64,000 bases of DNA from Porticoccus sp964395715 (GCA_964395715.1 CAYNAU010000003.1:296130-360129), one strand, 5' to 3'. Shown: positions 53,789 through 63,200, numbered from the stretch's first letter. Program-made: numbers and translations. The notes: generated by a model from the sequence alone, not told the origin.

Positions 53789-54424
53789 GTGTACGAGTTA
53801 ATCATAGCGGGTGGCTGGTTAATGCTGCCGATCATTCTTTCTTCCATTGTAGTAATCGCCATAGCGTTTGAGCGCTACTGGACACTGCGACCTGCAAAGG
53901 TTGTCCCTCCCACCTTGCTGGGACAGGTGTGGCACTGGTTAAAACAGAACCAGTTGACCAAGGAAAACATCCACCAGTTGAGGTCGTCATCGCCCCTGGG
54001 AACCATTTTGGCGGCCGGAATCAGCAATTCAGCCCATGGTCGTGAGGTCATGAAAGACAGCGTTGAAGAAGCGGCTGCCCAGGTTATTCATGAGTTGGAA
54101 AAAAATCTTGCGCCGTTGGGAACCATCGCCGCCATCGCGCCGTTGCTGGGGTTGCTGGGAACAGTCATTGGCATGATCAAGGTATTTACGGCCATTATGA
54201 TCGAAGGCACTGGCAACGCCGGGGTTCTGGCCGGAGGCATCTCAGAAGCGCTGATCACTACGGCAGCCGGTCTCACTGTGGCGATTCCGGCGCTGGTTTT
54301 CCACCGTTTTTTTGAGCGCCGGGTGGATTCACTGGTGGTCGAAATGGAGGACCAGGCTGTCAAACTGGTGGACGCATTGCACGGAGACCGGGTGTTCCGA
54401 ACCGATGAGGGCGCTAACGGGTGA
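53789..54424 (+). CDS. exbB: ExbB/TolQ-type proton channel subunit
   Basis: A 211-residue protein with three membrane helices. The N-terminal MYELIIAGGWLMLPIILSSI leads to the large cytoplasmic loop and the conserved PLLGLLGTVIGMIKVFTAI (about 123-141), then GGISEALITTAAGLTVAIPA. With ExbD it forms a proton-driven motor. The pair upstream of msbA is conserved in Pseudomonas and relatives and carries no tonB gene, so it may power a different envelope task. The GTG start at 53789 is preceded by GGGGAACG. Confidence 0.92.
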   Translation: MYELIIAGGWLMLPIILSSIVVIAIAFERYWTLRPAKVVPPTLLGQVWHWLKQNQLTKENIHQLRSSSPLGTILAAGISNSAHGREVMKDSVEEAAAQVIHELEKNLAPLGTIAAIAPLLGLLGTVIGMIKVFTAIMIEGTGNAGVLAGGISEALITTAAGLTVAIPALVFHRFFERRVDSLVVEMEDQAVKLVDALHGDRVFRTDEGANG

Positions 54425-54843
54425 AGTTTCGCAGGCAGCGGAAAAACGATCAGGGAGTGAACCTGACACCACTGATTGATGTGGTGTTTCTCCTGCTGAT
54501 CTTTTTCATGGTTTCAACAACGTTTACCAAGGAATCTCACCTTGTTCTGGACCTGCCAGAGGCGCATGGCAAAATAGAGGAAACGCCCCCGCAACAGATC
54601 GAAGTGTTAATCGGCAGGGAAGGTGATTACAGCATAAACGGCAAGCCGCTGATCAATCGTCAAATTGAGACATTGATGAAAGCGCTGGATGAAGTCTCCC
54701 TGGGCAACTCGAATACCCCGCTCACAATTACTGCCGATGCCAACACAACCCACCAGGCGGTGGTTACAGCCATGGACGCAGCAGGTAGAATGGGCTTTGT
54801 ACATCTCAAAATAACGACAAAACAGCCTGACAACGATACCTGA
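54421..54843 (+). CDS. exbD: ExbD/TolR-type motor subunit
   Basis: A 140-residue protein with one membrane helix (about 13-34) that carries the proton-binding aspartate in NLTPLIDVVFLLLIFFMV, followed by a periplasmic domain. It is the partner of the ExbB-like protein, whose gene it overlaps by four bases (GTGA). msbA starts 9 bases later, so all three share a transcript. Confidence 0.92.
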   Translation: MKFRRQRKNDQGVNLTPLIDVVFLLLIFFMVSTTFTKESHLVLDLPEAHGKIEETPPQQIEVLIGREGDYSINGKPLINRQIETLMKALDEVSLGNSNTPLTITADANTTHQAVVTAMDAAGRMGFVHLKITTKQPDNDT

Positions 54844-54852
54844 GGAGCCATA

Positions 54853-56727
54853 GTGGCGAAGTCCATCCCCGATACCGAACACCCTGAGATGTCCGGTTTG
54901 CAGGTTTATTTACGCTTGCTTTCCTACCTCAAGGGCTATATCGGCATCTTTTTACTGAGCATTCTGGGCCTGATTCTTTTCTCCTCTATGGAGATCGCCT
55001 TTATTGACCTGTTTGGCTACACCGTCAATGCCATTAATACTCTTTCGGGTGATGAAAACGCTGCGGGTATCGCTGCCCTTGACCTGGGTAAAGGCTCAAC
55101 AACCTGGATAGCCAGCCTGCTTGGCGGTGAAGACGCCGTTCAGGATACCCGCTGGATCATCCCCGTTATCATGTTCATGATTGCCATTGTCCGTGGTATC
55201 GGTTTTTTTGTGGGTGGCTATTGCATGGCCTACGTGACCCAGATACTGGTGCATAACCTCAGGGTCAAACTTTTCAACAAGTACACGCGGCTGCCCAGTG
55301 AATTTTTTGATACCAACATGTCTGGCCACTTGATATCACGAGTGACATTCCATGTGGCCCAGGTGACCCATGCGGCCACTAGTTCCCTGAAAATCATTAT
55401 TCGTGAAGGGGCGTTGGTGATTGGCCTGATTGGTTATCTGTTCTATCTAAACTGGCGGTTGGCCGCCATCTTCGTCATCGTACTGCCAGTGATCGGTATG
55501 GTGGTGGGCTTTATCAGTAAGCGCTTCCGGCTGTTGAGTCGTCGCATCCAGACCTCGGTGGGCAATGTTACCCATGTGACCCAGGAAGCGGTGGGCGGTC
55601 ATCGGGAAATGCACCTGTTTGGGGGCACTGAGTATGAGCGTCGCCGTATGCAACAGGCCAGTAACTACAGCCGTCGCCAACATATGAAAATGGCGGTGGC
55701 GGAAGGGTTGAGTTCCCCCATTATTCAGATGCTGGTTGCCATGTCTCTGTCAGGATTGATGTGGCTGGCACTGGACCCCAATGTGCTAGCCAACATGAGT
55801 GGCGGTGAATTTGTGCAATTTCTCGGGTCTGCGGGGCTGCTGGCTAAACCCATACGCCAGTTGTCAGAGGTGAACAGCAGTATCCAGAAAGGCGTCGCTG
55901 CGGCCGGAACCATTTTTGCAACTCTGGACCTTGATGAAGAAGTTGACCAGGGTACGGTTGAAAAAGAGCGTGTCGAAGGGCGTTTTGAATTCCGCAATGT
56001 CAGCTTTGCCTACTCCGAAGAGCATGGCAATGTTCTGGATGGCATCAACCTGCAGGTGTCCCCGGGCGAGAGCATCGCCCTGGTTGGCCAGTCTGGTAGC
56101 GGTAAAACGACGCTGGTCAGCCTGATCCCCCGTTTTTATAACCATGACCAGGGTGAAATCCTTCTGGATGGCATTGACGTAAATGATTACAAGCTGGACA
56201 ACTTGCGCAGTCATATCGCGCTGGTGTCCCAGAATGTGACTCTCTTTAACGATACCATCTACAACAACATCGCCTATGGGGTGCTGAGTGAATGTTCGGA
56301 AGAACAGGTCAGGAGTGCTGCCAAAGCTGCCCATGCACTGGAATTTATCGAGCGTTTGCCGGAAGGCTTTAACACTCAGGTAGGAGACGACGGGGTGATG
56401 TTGTCAGGTGGGCAGCGTCAACGGCTGGCCATTGCCCGGGCGTTGTTGAAGAACGCCCCGGTGCTTATTCTGGATGAGGCCACATCGGCACTTGATACGG
56501 AGTCCGAACACCATATCCAGCGTGCTTTGGAGCAGGTGATGAAAGGGCGTACCACGTTTGTTATTGCACACCGCCTCAGCACTATTGAAAATGCCGACCG
56601 CATTATGGTGATGGATAAAGGCAAAATCGTGGAGCAGGGCACCCATCAGCAGTTATTGGCGCTAAATGGCCGTTACGCACAACTGCATCAAAAACAGTTC
56701 AATGATGATGCCATCCAACCCGGTTAA
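54853..56727 (+). CDS. msbA: Lipid A export ABC transporter MsbA
   Basis: A 624-residue half transporter that flips lipid A-core across the inner membrane. The six-helix domain is followed by the ATPase with Walker A GQSGSGKT (about 412-419), signature LSGGQRQRLAIARALLK, Walker B VLILDEATSALD and the H-loop in VIAHRLSTIENADR. It is about 40 residues longer than E. coli MsbA (582), mostly from a longer periplasmic loop between helices 1 and 2 (about 60-100). The GTG start at 54853 follows GAGGAG. lpxK follows 15 bases later, as in most gammaproteobacteria. Confidence 0.95.
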   Translation: MAKSIPDTEHPEMSGLQVYLRLLSYLKGYIGIFLLSILGLILFSSMEIAFIDLFGYTVNAINTLSGDENAAGIAALDLGKGSTTWIASLLGGEDAVQDTRWIIPVIMFMIAIVRGIGFFVGGYCMAYVTQILVHNLRVKLFNKYTRLPSEFFDTNMSGHLISRVTFHVAQVTHAATSSLKIIIREGALVIGLIGYLFYLNWRLAAIFVIVLPVIGMVVGFISKRFRLLSRRIQTSVGNVTHVTQEAVGGHREMHLFGGTEYERRRMQQASNYSRRQHMKMAVAEGLSSPIIQMLVAMSLSGLMWLALDPNVLANMSGGEFVQFLGSAGLLAKPIRQLSEVNSSIQKGVAAAGTIFATLDLDEEVDQGTVEKERVEGRFEFRNVSFAYSEEHGNVLDGINLQVSPGESIALVGQSGSGKTTLVSLIPRFYNHDQGEILLDGIDVNDYKLDNLRSHIALVSQNVTLFNDTIYNNIAYGVLSECSEEQVRSAAKAAHALEFIERLPEGFNTQVGDDGVMLSGGQRQRLAIARALLKNAPVLILDEATSALDTESEHHIQRALEQVMKGRTTFVIAHRLSTIENADRIMVMDKGKIVEQGTHQQLLALNGRYAQLHQKQFNDDAIQPG

Positions 56728-56742
56728 TCAGGCTGGTCTGCC

Positions 56743-57741
56743 ATGACATTTTCCAATGCCTTACAGCAGGCATGGTACCGGCCCCACAGCTGGTCTGCAT
56801 GCCTGTTGCCACTGTCCTGGCTGTTTCGCACTATGGCCGTTGTGCGCCGCTTTTACCTGCAGCGTGTGACACCTAATCCCGCCTTGCCGGTGCCCGTTAT
56901 TGTCGTGGGAAATATCAGTGTCGGCGGGACGGGAAAAACGCCTTTGCTGGCGTCTCTTGTAGACCATTTTTGTAAACTTGGATACCGGCCGGGTGTTGTC
57001 AGTAGAGGTTATGGGGGTGAAAGGGTTCAAATGCCGATGCTGGTCACAGCCGACAGCACAGCGGTGCAAGTGGGTGATGAGCCACTGTTACTGGCTAGGC
57101 ATTGTCCAGTGGCTGTTTCCCCGGATCGCTATGCAGCAGCCGTTTTTCTGCTTGAACACACTGACTGCGATCTGATCATGAGTGACGACGGCCTGCAGCA
57201 TTACCGCCTGCCCAGGGATATCGAACTGGTAGTGGTGGATGGCGAGCGCGGTTTTGGCAATCGCCATTGCCTGCCTGCCGGCCCACTACGTGAACCGGTA
57301 ACACGGCTTGGAGAGGTAGATTTTGTTCTGGTGAACGGGCCGGAATCTGCCGATAAAAAGGATAATCAGGAAGAGTTTCACCTGCTTCCTATCGGTCTGC
57401 GTCACCTGAAGGGTGGCACCGTTATATCGCCCCAGCAGTGGCAGGGCGGGAAACGGGTCCACGCGGTGGCGGGCATCGGTAATCCGCAACGTTTTGCACG
57501 TTCTCTCAAAACGCTTGGGCTGGAGCCCATACTGCACCCGCTGCCGGATCACCATGTTTTTACCGGTAAGGAGTTGTCTTTTGATGATGACCTGCCGGTT
57601 ATCATCACTGCCAAAGATGCGGTAAAGTGCGCCCACTTTGGTCTGGACAACCTCTGGGTGCTGGATGTGACGGCGGTACTGAGTAGCGATCTGCTGTCAC
57701 GCCTTGCCAAACGGGTTGCAACACTTAAAAAGAGTACCTGA
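56743..57741 (+). CDS. lpxK: Tetraacyldisaccharide 4'-kinase
   Basis: Adds the 4'-phosphate of lipid A. The 332-residue protein has an N-terminal membrane-associated helix (about 15-35), the P-loop GNISVGGTGKTPL (about 56-68) and the MSDDGLQHYRLPRDIELVVVD block around 146-165. The start MTFSNALQQAWYRPHSWSACLLPLSWL is typical of LpxK. The next gene, kdsB, begins six bases after the stop, leaving no room for the small Trm112/YcaR gene that often sits between them. Confidence 0.96.
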   Translation: MTFSNALQQAWYRPHSWSACLLPLSWLFRTMAVVRRFYLQRVTPNPALPVPVIVVGNISVGGTGKTPLLASLVDHFCKLGYRPGVVSRGYGGERVQMPMLVTADSTAVQVGDEPLLLARHCPVAVSPDRYAAAVFLLEHTDCDLIMSDDGLQHYRLPRDIELVVVDGERGFGNRHCLPAGPLREPVTRLGEVDFVLVNGPESADKKDNQEEFHLLPIGLRHLKGGTVISPQQWQGGKRVHAVAGIGNPQRFARSLKTLGLEPILHPLPDHHVFTGKELSFDDDLPVIITAKDAVKCAHFGLDNLWVLDVTAVLSSDLLSRLAKRVATLKKST

Positions 57742-57747
57742 ACCGAC

Positions 57748-58515
57748 ATGTCGTTTTCCGTAGTGATTCCCGCACGCTTTTCCTCCACCCGGCTGCCGGG
57801 CAAGCCCCTGCGTGATATTGCCGGTCAGACCATGATTGAGCGGGTCTATCGTCAGGCCGCTCTCAGTCAGGCAGAACGGGTCATTGTGGCGACGGACGAT
57901 CAGCGAATCGCCGACCAGGTTGCCGCGTTTGGTGGTGAGTGTTGCATGACGTCTACTGAACATCAGTCTGGTACCGATCGCCTACAGGAGGTGGCCAGGC
58001 GGTATCAGTTTCCTGAACAACACATCGTGGTAAATGTTCAGGGTGATGAGCCATTGATTCCGCCCCAGGTGATTGATCAGGTTGCGGACAACCTGGCGAG
58101 CCAGAGAGCAGCGGGTGTTGCCACCCTGTGTGAACCCATCATCGATGATGGGAGTTTTCACAACCCCAATATAGTTAAAGTGGTGGCAGATGAATCCGGC
58201 TTGGCACTGTATTTCAGTCGTGCCCCCATTCCATGGCCACGTGAATTCCCGGATAACCGGGTAGCGTCGATTTCCGATACGCTGGTGCCCATGCGTCACA
58301 TTGGCATCTATGCCTACCGTGTGGCGTTGCTGAATCAGTTTGTGACCTGGCCGATGGCACCCCTGGAGCGCATTGAATGCCTGGAGCAGCTGCGGTTTCT
58401 TTGGCATGGCGAACGCATTCATGTCGCTGCGACCCTTGCGGAGGTGCCCGGAGGCGTAGATACAGAGGAAGACCTGCGGCGTGTCATTGCAATGGTTGAG
58501 GCGGCTGGCCCATGA
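57748..58515 (+). CDS. kdsB: 3-deoxy-manno-octulosonate cytidylyltransferase
   Basis: Activates Kdo as CMP-Kdo for lipopolysaccharide inner core. The 255-residue protein has VIPARFSSTRLPGKPL (5-20), VATDDQRI, NVQGDEPLIPP (about 93-103) and PFIYAY-type late motif MRHIGIYAYR. Length matches the family. It overlaps the phosphatase gene downstream by four bases. Confidence 0.96.
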   Translation: MSFSVVIPARFSSTRLPGKPLRDIAGQTMIERVYRQAALSQAERVIVATDDQRIADQVAAFGGECCMTSTEHQSGTDRLQEVARRYQFPEQHIVVNVQGDEPLIPPQVIDQVADNLASQRAAGVATLCEPIIDDGSFHNPNIVKVVADESGLALYFSRAPIPWPREFPDNRVASISDTLVPMRHIGIYAYRVALLNQFVTWPMAPLERIECLEQLRFLWHGERIHVAATLAEVPGGVDTEEDLRRVIAMVEAAGP

Positions 58516-58988
58516 AACCCGTCAGAGTTCTGTTTGTGTGCCTGGGTAACATCTGTCGTTCCCCCACGGCCCACGGTATTTTTGAAAAAATGGTTCGGGA
58601 GGCCGGGCTTGAAGAACAGATTCTGATTGATTCGGCAGGTACCGGTGATTGGCATATCGGCCGCCCACCGGATCGTCGCGCCAGTGCTGCGGCCCTGGAT
58701 CGGGGACATGATCTCAGCCACCTGCGGGCGCGACAGGTGGGACCGGAAGATTTCCGTGATTTCGATTACATACTGGCCATGGATCAGCAAAACCTCTGGG
58801 ATCTGAAAGCCCTGGCGCTGCCAGAGTTCAACGGCCATCTGGGTCTCTTTCTTGATTTCGGTACCAGCGGCCTGAAAGAAGTTCCCGACCCCTATTACGG
58901 GGGGGAGGAAAATTTTGCCCAGGTGCTGGATCTGGTTGAGGATGCCGCATCCGGGTTACTGTCCCATTTGCGTGAGCAACTAAGTTGA
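58512..58988 (+). CDS. Low-molecular-weight protein-tyrosine phosphatase
   Basis: A 158-residue enzyme with the P-loop VCLGNICRSPT (Cys10, Arg16) and the general-acid aspartate in VPDPYYGG (about residue 125). It removes phosphate from tyrosine in proteins. In capsule operons such enzymes act with a tyrosine kinase, but here there is none nearby; the kdsB-PTP-murB order is the Pseudomonas arrangement. It overlaps both neighbours (four bases with kdsB and one with murB), indicating tight coupling. Confidence 0.94.
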   Translation: MKPVRVLFVCLGNICRSPTAHGIFEKMVREAGLEEQILIDSAGTGDWHIGRPPDRRASAAALDRGHDLSHLRARQVGPEDFRDFDYILAMDQQNLWDLKALALPEFNGHLGLFLDFGTSGLKEVPDPYYGGEENFAQVLDLVEDAASGLLSHLREQLS

Positions 58989-60007
58989 TGCTGGATATCC
59001 AGTCTTCAGTACCTCTCAAATCAATGAATACTCTGGCTCTGCCGGCAACTGCCGAGCACTTCTGTCGTGTAGACACGCTGGATATGCTCAGGGAGGTCCT
59101 GGCATGGGCTCGTGGCCAGCGCCTGAAGGTCATGGTGCTGGGTGGCGGCAGTAATGTCATTCTGGCCGACAATATACCCGGGCTAGTAGTAGCCATGGCG
59201 ATTCCCGGCATAGAACTGGAAACGCAGGACAAAGACCTACGACTGGTGCATGTTGGCGCTGGCGAGAATTGGCATCAGCTGGTGTTACACAGCTTGGCGA
59301 AAGGGTGGTTTGGCCTGGAAAACCTCTCACTGATTCCGGGTTTGGCCGGGGCGGCACCCATTCAGAACATTGGTGCCTATGGGGTTGAACTCAGCGAGCT
59401 TTTTCGCAGCCTGACAGCTCTTCATGTCAATACTGGCGAACAAGTCATTCTTTCAGCTGAAGACTGCCAGTTTGCTTACCGGGACAGCGTTTTCAAACAC
59501 GCTGGTCGCGACCAGTATGTCATTACATCACTGACGTTAGCCCTGAGTTCCCAGCCGGCACTGCGGCTTGATTATCCCGCCTTGCAGCAGGCCATCGAGC
59601 AGAACAACCTTTCAGAAGTGACACCGGAAGTGGTTTCCCGCATTGTGTGTGATATTCGCCGCAGTAAATTGCCCGATCCCAGGGACATACCCAATGTCGG
59701 TAGTTTCTTTAAAAACCCCGTGATTTCTTCCGAGCAGGCCGAACAGCTGGCAAGTGATTATCCCCAATTGGTTACCTACCTTCAGTCAGATGGCAGCGTG
59801 AAACTGGCGGCTGGCTGGCTGGTGGATCAGGCGGGCTGGAAAGGGGTGTCCAGGGGGCCAGTAGGCGTTCACCCGCAACAGGCGCTGGTGCTGACCAATC
59901 GTGGCGGCACCTGCAAACAGCTATTGGCGCTTGCAGACGAGATTATTCGCTCCGTGCAAAACAAATTTGCCATCACCCTGGAGCTGGAACCCCGTGTGTA
60001 CCCATGA
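58988..60007 (+). CDS. murB: UDP-N-acetylenolpyruvoylglucosamine reductase
   Basis: Reduces UDP-GlcNAc-enolpyruvate to UDP-MurNAc with FAD and NADPH, an essential step in peptidoglycan synthesis. The 339-residue protein is of the E. coli-like type I. It opens with SVPLKSMNTLALPATA and has LGGGSNVIL (about 48-56), NLSLIPGLAGAAPIQNIGAYGVE split over the FAD site, and the catalytic serine region VGSFFKNPV. ATG at 58988 overlaps the phosphatase stop (TGATG). alkB-like overlaps its end by four bases. Confidence 0.96.
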   Translation: MLDIQSSVPLKSMNTLALPATAEHFCRVDTLDMLREVLAWARGQRLKVMVLGGGSNVILADNIPGLVVAMAIPGIELETQDKDLRLVHVGAGENWHQLVLHSLAKGWFGLENLSLIPGLAGAAPIQNIGAYGVELSELFRSLTALHVNTGEQVILSAEDCQFAYRDSVFKHAGRDQYVITSLTLALSSQPALRLDYPALQQAIEQNNLSEVTPEVVSRIVCDIRRSKLPDPRDIPNVGSFFKNPVISSEQAEQLASDYPQLVTYLQSDGSVKLAAGWLVDQAGWKGVSRGPVGVHPQQALVLTNRGGTCKQLLALADEIIRSVQNKFAITLELEPRVYP

Positions 60008-60642
60008 GCCAGTATTCACTGCTTGAGCCCGATCGCGATTTTTCACTGATCAATCTGCCCGGCGGGCAGTTGCGCTATTTTACCCACCTGATTCCCGCAC
60101 CAGAGGCAGACCGCCTGATGGCATCTCTTCACAGAGATATTCCCTGGGAACAAAGTGATATATGGATTGCCGGACAAAGGCGTAAAATTCCTCGCTTGAA
60201 TGCCTGGTACGGTGATGCCGGTGCCGATTACAGTTATTCGGGACGTCTGTTTCGGGCAATGTCCTGGTTGCCCGACTTGAAAACTATCAAGCAGCAGGTG
60301 GAATCAGCCTGTGGCGCCGTTTTTAACAGTGCACTGGTCAACCTTTACCGTGATGGTATGGACAGCGTTGACTGGCACAGTGACGATGAACCGGAGCTCG
60401 GGAGCAATCCCATAATCGCCTCCGTCAGTCTTGGCGCCACACGCCGCTTTCAGATAAAGCACAAATTACGTTGCGAACCTGAATTGAAAACCCTTGATCT
60501 GGATCACGGTTCCCTGTTGGTGATGGAGGGAGAATTTCAACATCACTGGCGGCATCGTTTGCCAAAGATGCCGGGCGTGAACACAGCGAGATTGAATATC
60601 ACTTTTCGTCAGGTTCACGTGGCAACCGTATCCACGCAGTGA
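60004..60642 (+). CDS. AlkB-like 2-oxoglutarate/Fe(II) dioxygenase
   Basis: A 212-residue protein of the AlkB family, closer in length and pattern to ALKBH2/3-type proteins than to E. coli AlkB. The iron ligands are His125 and Asp127 (DWHSDDEPELG) and His184 (HHWRHRLPK). The 2-oxoglutarate arginines lie in ARLNITFR (Arg196, Arg202). Such enzymes reverse N-alkyl damage in DNA or RNA. The gene overlaps murB by four bases, an unusual neighbour. No ada-type regulator is nearby. Confidence 0.88.
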   Translation: MSQYSLLEPDRDFSLINLPGGQLRYFTHLIPAPEADRLMASLHRDIPWEQSDIWIAGQRRKIPRLNAWYGDAGADYSYSGRLFRAMSWLPDLKTIKQQVESACGAVFNSALVNLYRDGMDSVDWHSDDEPELGSNPIIASVSLGATRRFQIKHKLRCEPELKTLDLDHGSLLVMEGEFQHHWRHRLPKMPGVNTARLNITFRQVHVATVSTQ

Positions 60643-60672
60643 TAGCCTAGGCGCAAAATTAAGGTCATATAC

Positions 60673-61341
60673 ATGAGTATTGGACTGGATCTGAAAAGTG
60701 TACTGGTGGTGGACGATCATGATCTGATCCGTCTGGGCATCTGTCGCATGTTGACGGAAGTCGAGGGAATTATCGTGACGGCCCAGGCTTCCAGTGGTGA
60801 AGAAGCCATCGACAAGGTCCGTGAAGTACAGCCGGATATTGTGTTCATGGATATCCGTATGCCCGGTATTGGCGGCATTGAGGCCACCCACCGCATACTT
60901 TCCCATTACCCGGAGACCAAGGTGATTGTTGTCAGCGCCTTCAACGACGATGTACACCCGGTGGCATTGTTAAAAGCCGGCGCATCGGCTTACATCACCA
61001 AAAATGCCAATTCTGCGGAAGTGAAAATTGCCCTGGAGAAGGTCCTCTCCGGCGGAGTTTATATCAGTCCTGAACTGGCGCAGATGATGGCGGTGAACGG
61101 GGTTAAGCCGGGAGCAGACAACTCTCCGCTGGGTAGCCTGTCCCAGCGAGAGCTGCAGATTGCAGCACTTATCACCAGTGGAAACCGTGCAAAAGATGTG
61201 GCTGAAACCCTGAATATCAGCCCCAAAACCATCAACACCTACAAATACCGCATTTATGAAAAACTGGGTGTCAGCAATGATGTGGAACTGACCCTGGCAG
61301 CCGTCAAGTACGGCTTGGTGGACCCCTCAGAGGTCATTTGA
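60673..61341 (+). CDS. uvrY: GacA/UvrY-family response regulator
   Basis: A 222-residue NarL-type response regulator. The receiver domain has the acidic pair Asp14-Asp15, the phosphorylation site Asp60 (VFMDIRMPG) and a conserved lysine in AYITKNA. The LuxR-type helix-turn-helix is LSQRELQIAALITSGNRAKDVAETLNISPKTIN (split across 155-190). Its place directly before uvrC and pgsA identifies it as the GacA/UvrY regulator that drives the small RNAs antagonising CsrA/RsmA. The sensor kinase is not in the window. Confidence 0.93.
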   Translation: MSIGLDLKSVLVVDDHDLIRLGICRMLTEVEGIIVTAQASSGEEAIDKVREVQPDIVFMDIRMPGIGGIEATHRILSHYPETKVIVVSAFNDDVHPVALLKAGASAYITKNANSAEVKIALEKVLSGGVYISPELAQMMAVNGVKPGADNSPLGSLSQRELQIAALITSGNRAKDVAETLNISPKTINTYKYRIYEKLGVSNDVELTLAAVKYGLVDPSEVI

Positions 61342-61376
61342 TCCACCCCTAGCCATATCCCCTGTAGAATGGCGGC

Positions 61377-63200
61377 ATGGCTTTTGACTCAAAACCTTTC
61401 CTGCAGCAGTTGACTCAGCGTCCCGGCGTTTACCAGATGTATGGTGAAGACGGGGCGGTGCTCTACGTGGGCAAGGCAAAAAACCTGCGCAAGCGAGTGG
61501 CTAATTATTTTCGCAGCAGTGGGCACTCTCCGAAAACGGCTGCACTGGTGGGCCGTATTGCCAATATAGATGTGACAGTTACGCAGACGGAAATTGAGGC
61601 CCTGCTGCTGGAACAGAACCTGATCAAGCAGAACCGTCCACCGTTCAACATCCTGCTTCGGGATGACAAATCCTACCCCTACATCTTTCTGTCGGACCGC
61701 GATGAGTTTCCCAGATTGGCTTTTCATCGTGGCAGCAAGCGTCACGGCGGCAGTTACTTCGGGCCTTTTCCCAGTGTGCAGGCAGTTCGTGACAGCATGA
61801 ACTTTCTCCAGAAAACCTTTCGTGTTCGTCAGTGCGAAGACAGTTTCTACCGCAATCGGTCACGACCTTGCTTGCAGTATCAGATTGGTCGTTGCACGGC
61901 GCCCTGCGTGGACCTGGTTTCTGCAGAGGACTATCAGCGCGACGTGCGCCATACCCGTATGTTTCTGGAGGGTAAAAGCGATGGCCTGATACGTGAACTG
62001 GAAATGGATATGGATAAGGCATCACAGGGGCTGGACTTTGAGCACGCTGCCCAGTATCGCGATCAGATCGTAGCCCTTCGTACGATACAGGCGGAACAGG
62101 TGGTTGAGTGGGGGAATGGGCAGATCGATATTATGGCGGCAGCACTTGAAGGTGATCAGGGTTGTGTCCACGCCCTGTATATCAGGCAGGGACGCATTCT
62201 TGGCAGCCGCAGTTTTTACCCCAGAGTGCCCCTGGCGGCCAGCGAAGGCGATTTGCTGGCGGATTTTCTACCGCAGTACTACCTGCGAGAGGGTGCGCGG
62301 GGCGATTTCCCCAAACAGGTGATAACCAGCCACGCAGTGCCCGAAAGCGGGTTGCTTGCGTCGGCAATCAGTGAGGTGGCGGCATTCAAGGTTACGGTGA
62401 AGCAGGGGGGACGCAGTACCCGTGCCCAGTGGCTCGACCTGGCCGAACGCACCGCTCGGCAGAATCTCAATGGACGAATGGCCTCCCGGCAAAATACCCT
62501 GCAGCGTCTGGAGGCGCTGCAGCAGTTGCTGGATCTGGAAACGCCGCCGGAACGCCTGGAGTGTTTTGATATCAGCCACAGCAGTGGTGAGGCCACCATG
62601 GCCTCCTGTGTGGTGTTTGACAATAACGGCCCCCTTAAATCAGATTACCGCCGTATGAATATTCGCGATGTAACAGCGGGAGATGACTACGCTGCTATGG
62701 AACAGGCCCTGGTTCGCCGTTACACCCGGATAAAAAAAGAGGATGGAAAACTGCCGGACGTATTGCTGATTGACGGTGGCAAAGGTCAAATGCGCAAGGC
62801 GGCAGCAGTTCTTGATGAACTGGGTGTCATGGGTGTGCTGGTGGTCGGAATTGCCAAGGGCAAAACTCGCAAGGCAGGCTTTGAGACACTGTTGCTGTCA
62901 CAAGGGGATCACGAGGTGGTTTTAGACACCCAGTCTTCCGCGTTATTACTGATTCAGCAGATACGGGACGAGGCCCACCGCTTTGCCATTACCGGGCACC
63001 GTCAGAGCCGTGATCGTAAACGCCGCACCTCAACGCTTGAGGGTATTGAGGGCGTGGGGCCGAAACGGCGTAGGGAGTTGTTACGATTCTTTGGCGGTGT
63101 GCGTGAAGTGGAGCGGGCCAGTGTGGCAGAATTAATGCGCGTGCCCGGAATCAGCAGGAAAGTTGCTGAAACTATTTACAGTACCCTTCACAATGGGTAA
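61377..63200 (+). CDS. uvrC: Excinuclease ABC subunit C
   Basis: Makes both incisions in nucleotide excision repair. The 607-residue protein has the N-terminal GIY-YIG nuclease (PGVYQMYGEDGAVLYVGKAK, about 13-32), a cysteine-bearing linker (SRPCLQYQIGRCTAPC), and the UVR domain that binds UvrB near residue 200-235. The C-terminal RNase H-like nuclease begins around ECFDISHSSGEATMASCVVF, and the tandem helix-hairpin-helix is IEGVGPKRRRELL. Length matches E. coli (610). It lies 35 bases after uvrY. Confidence 0.97.
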   Translation: MAFDSKPFLQQLTQRPGVYQMYGEDGAVLYVGKAKNLRKRVANYFRSSGHSPKTAALVGRIANIDVTVTQTEIEALLLEQNLIKQNRPPFNILLRDDKSYPYIFLSDRDEFPRLAFHRGSKRHGGSYFGPFPSVQAVRDSMNFLQKTFRVRQCEDSFYRNRSRPCLQYQIGRCTAPCVDLVSAEDYQRDVRHTRMFLEGKSDGLIRELEMDMDKASQGLDFEHAAQYRDQIVALRTIQAEQVVEWGNGQIDIMAAALEGDQGCVHALYIRQGRILGSRSFYPRVPLAASEGDLLADFLPQYYLREGARGDFPKQVITSHAVPESGLLASAISEVAAFKVTVKQGGRSTRAQWLDLAERTARQNLNGRMASRQNTLQRLEALQQLLDLETPPERLECFDISHSSGEATMASCVVFDNNGPLKSDYRRMNIRDVTAGDDYAAMEQALVRRYTRIKKEDGKLPDVLLIDGGKGQMRKAAAVLDELGVMGVLVVGIAKGKTRKAGFETLLLSQGDHEVVLDTQSSALLLIQQIRDEAHRFAITGHRQSRDRKRRTSTLEGIEGVGPKRRRELLRFFGGVREVERASVAELMRVPGISRKVAETIYSTLHNG

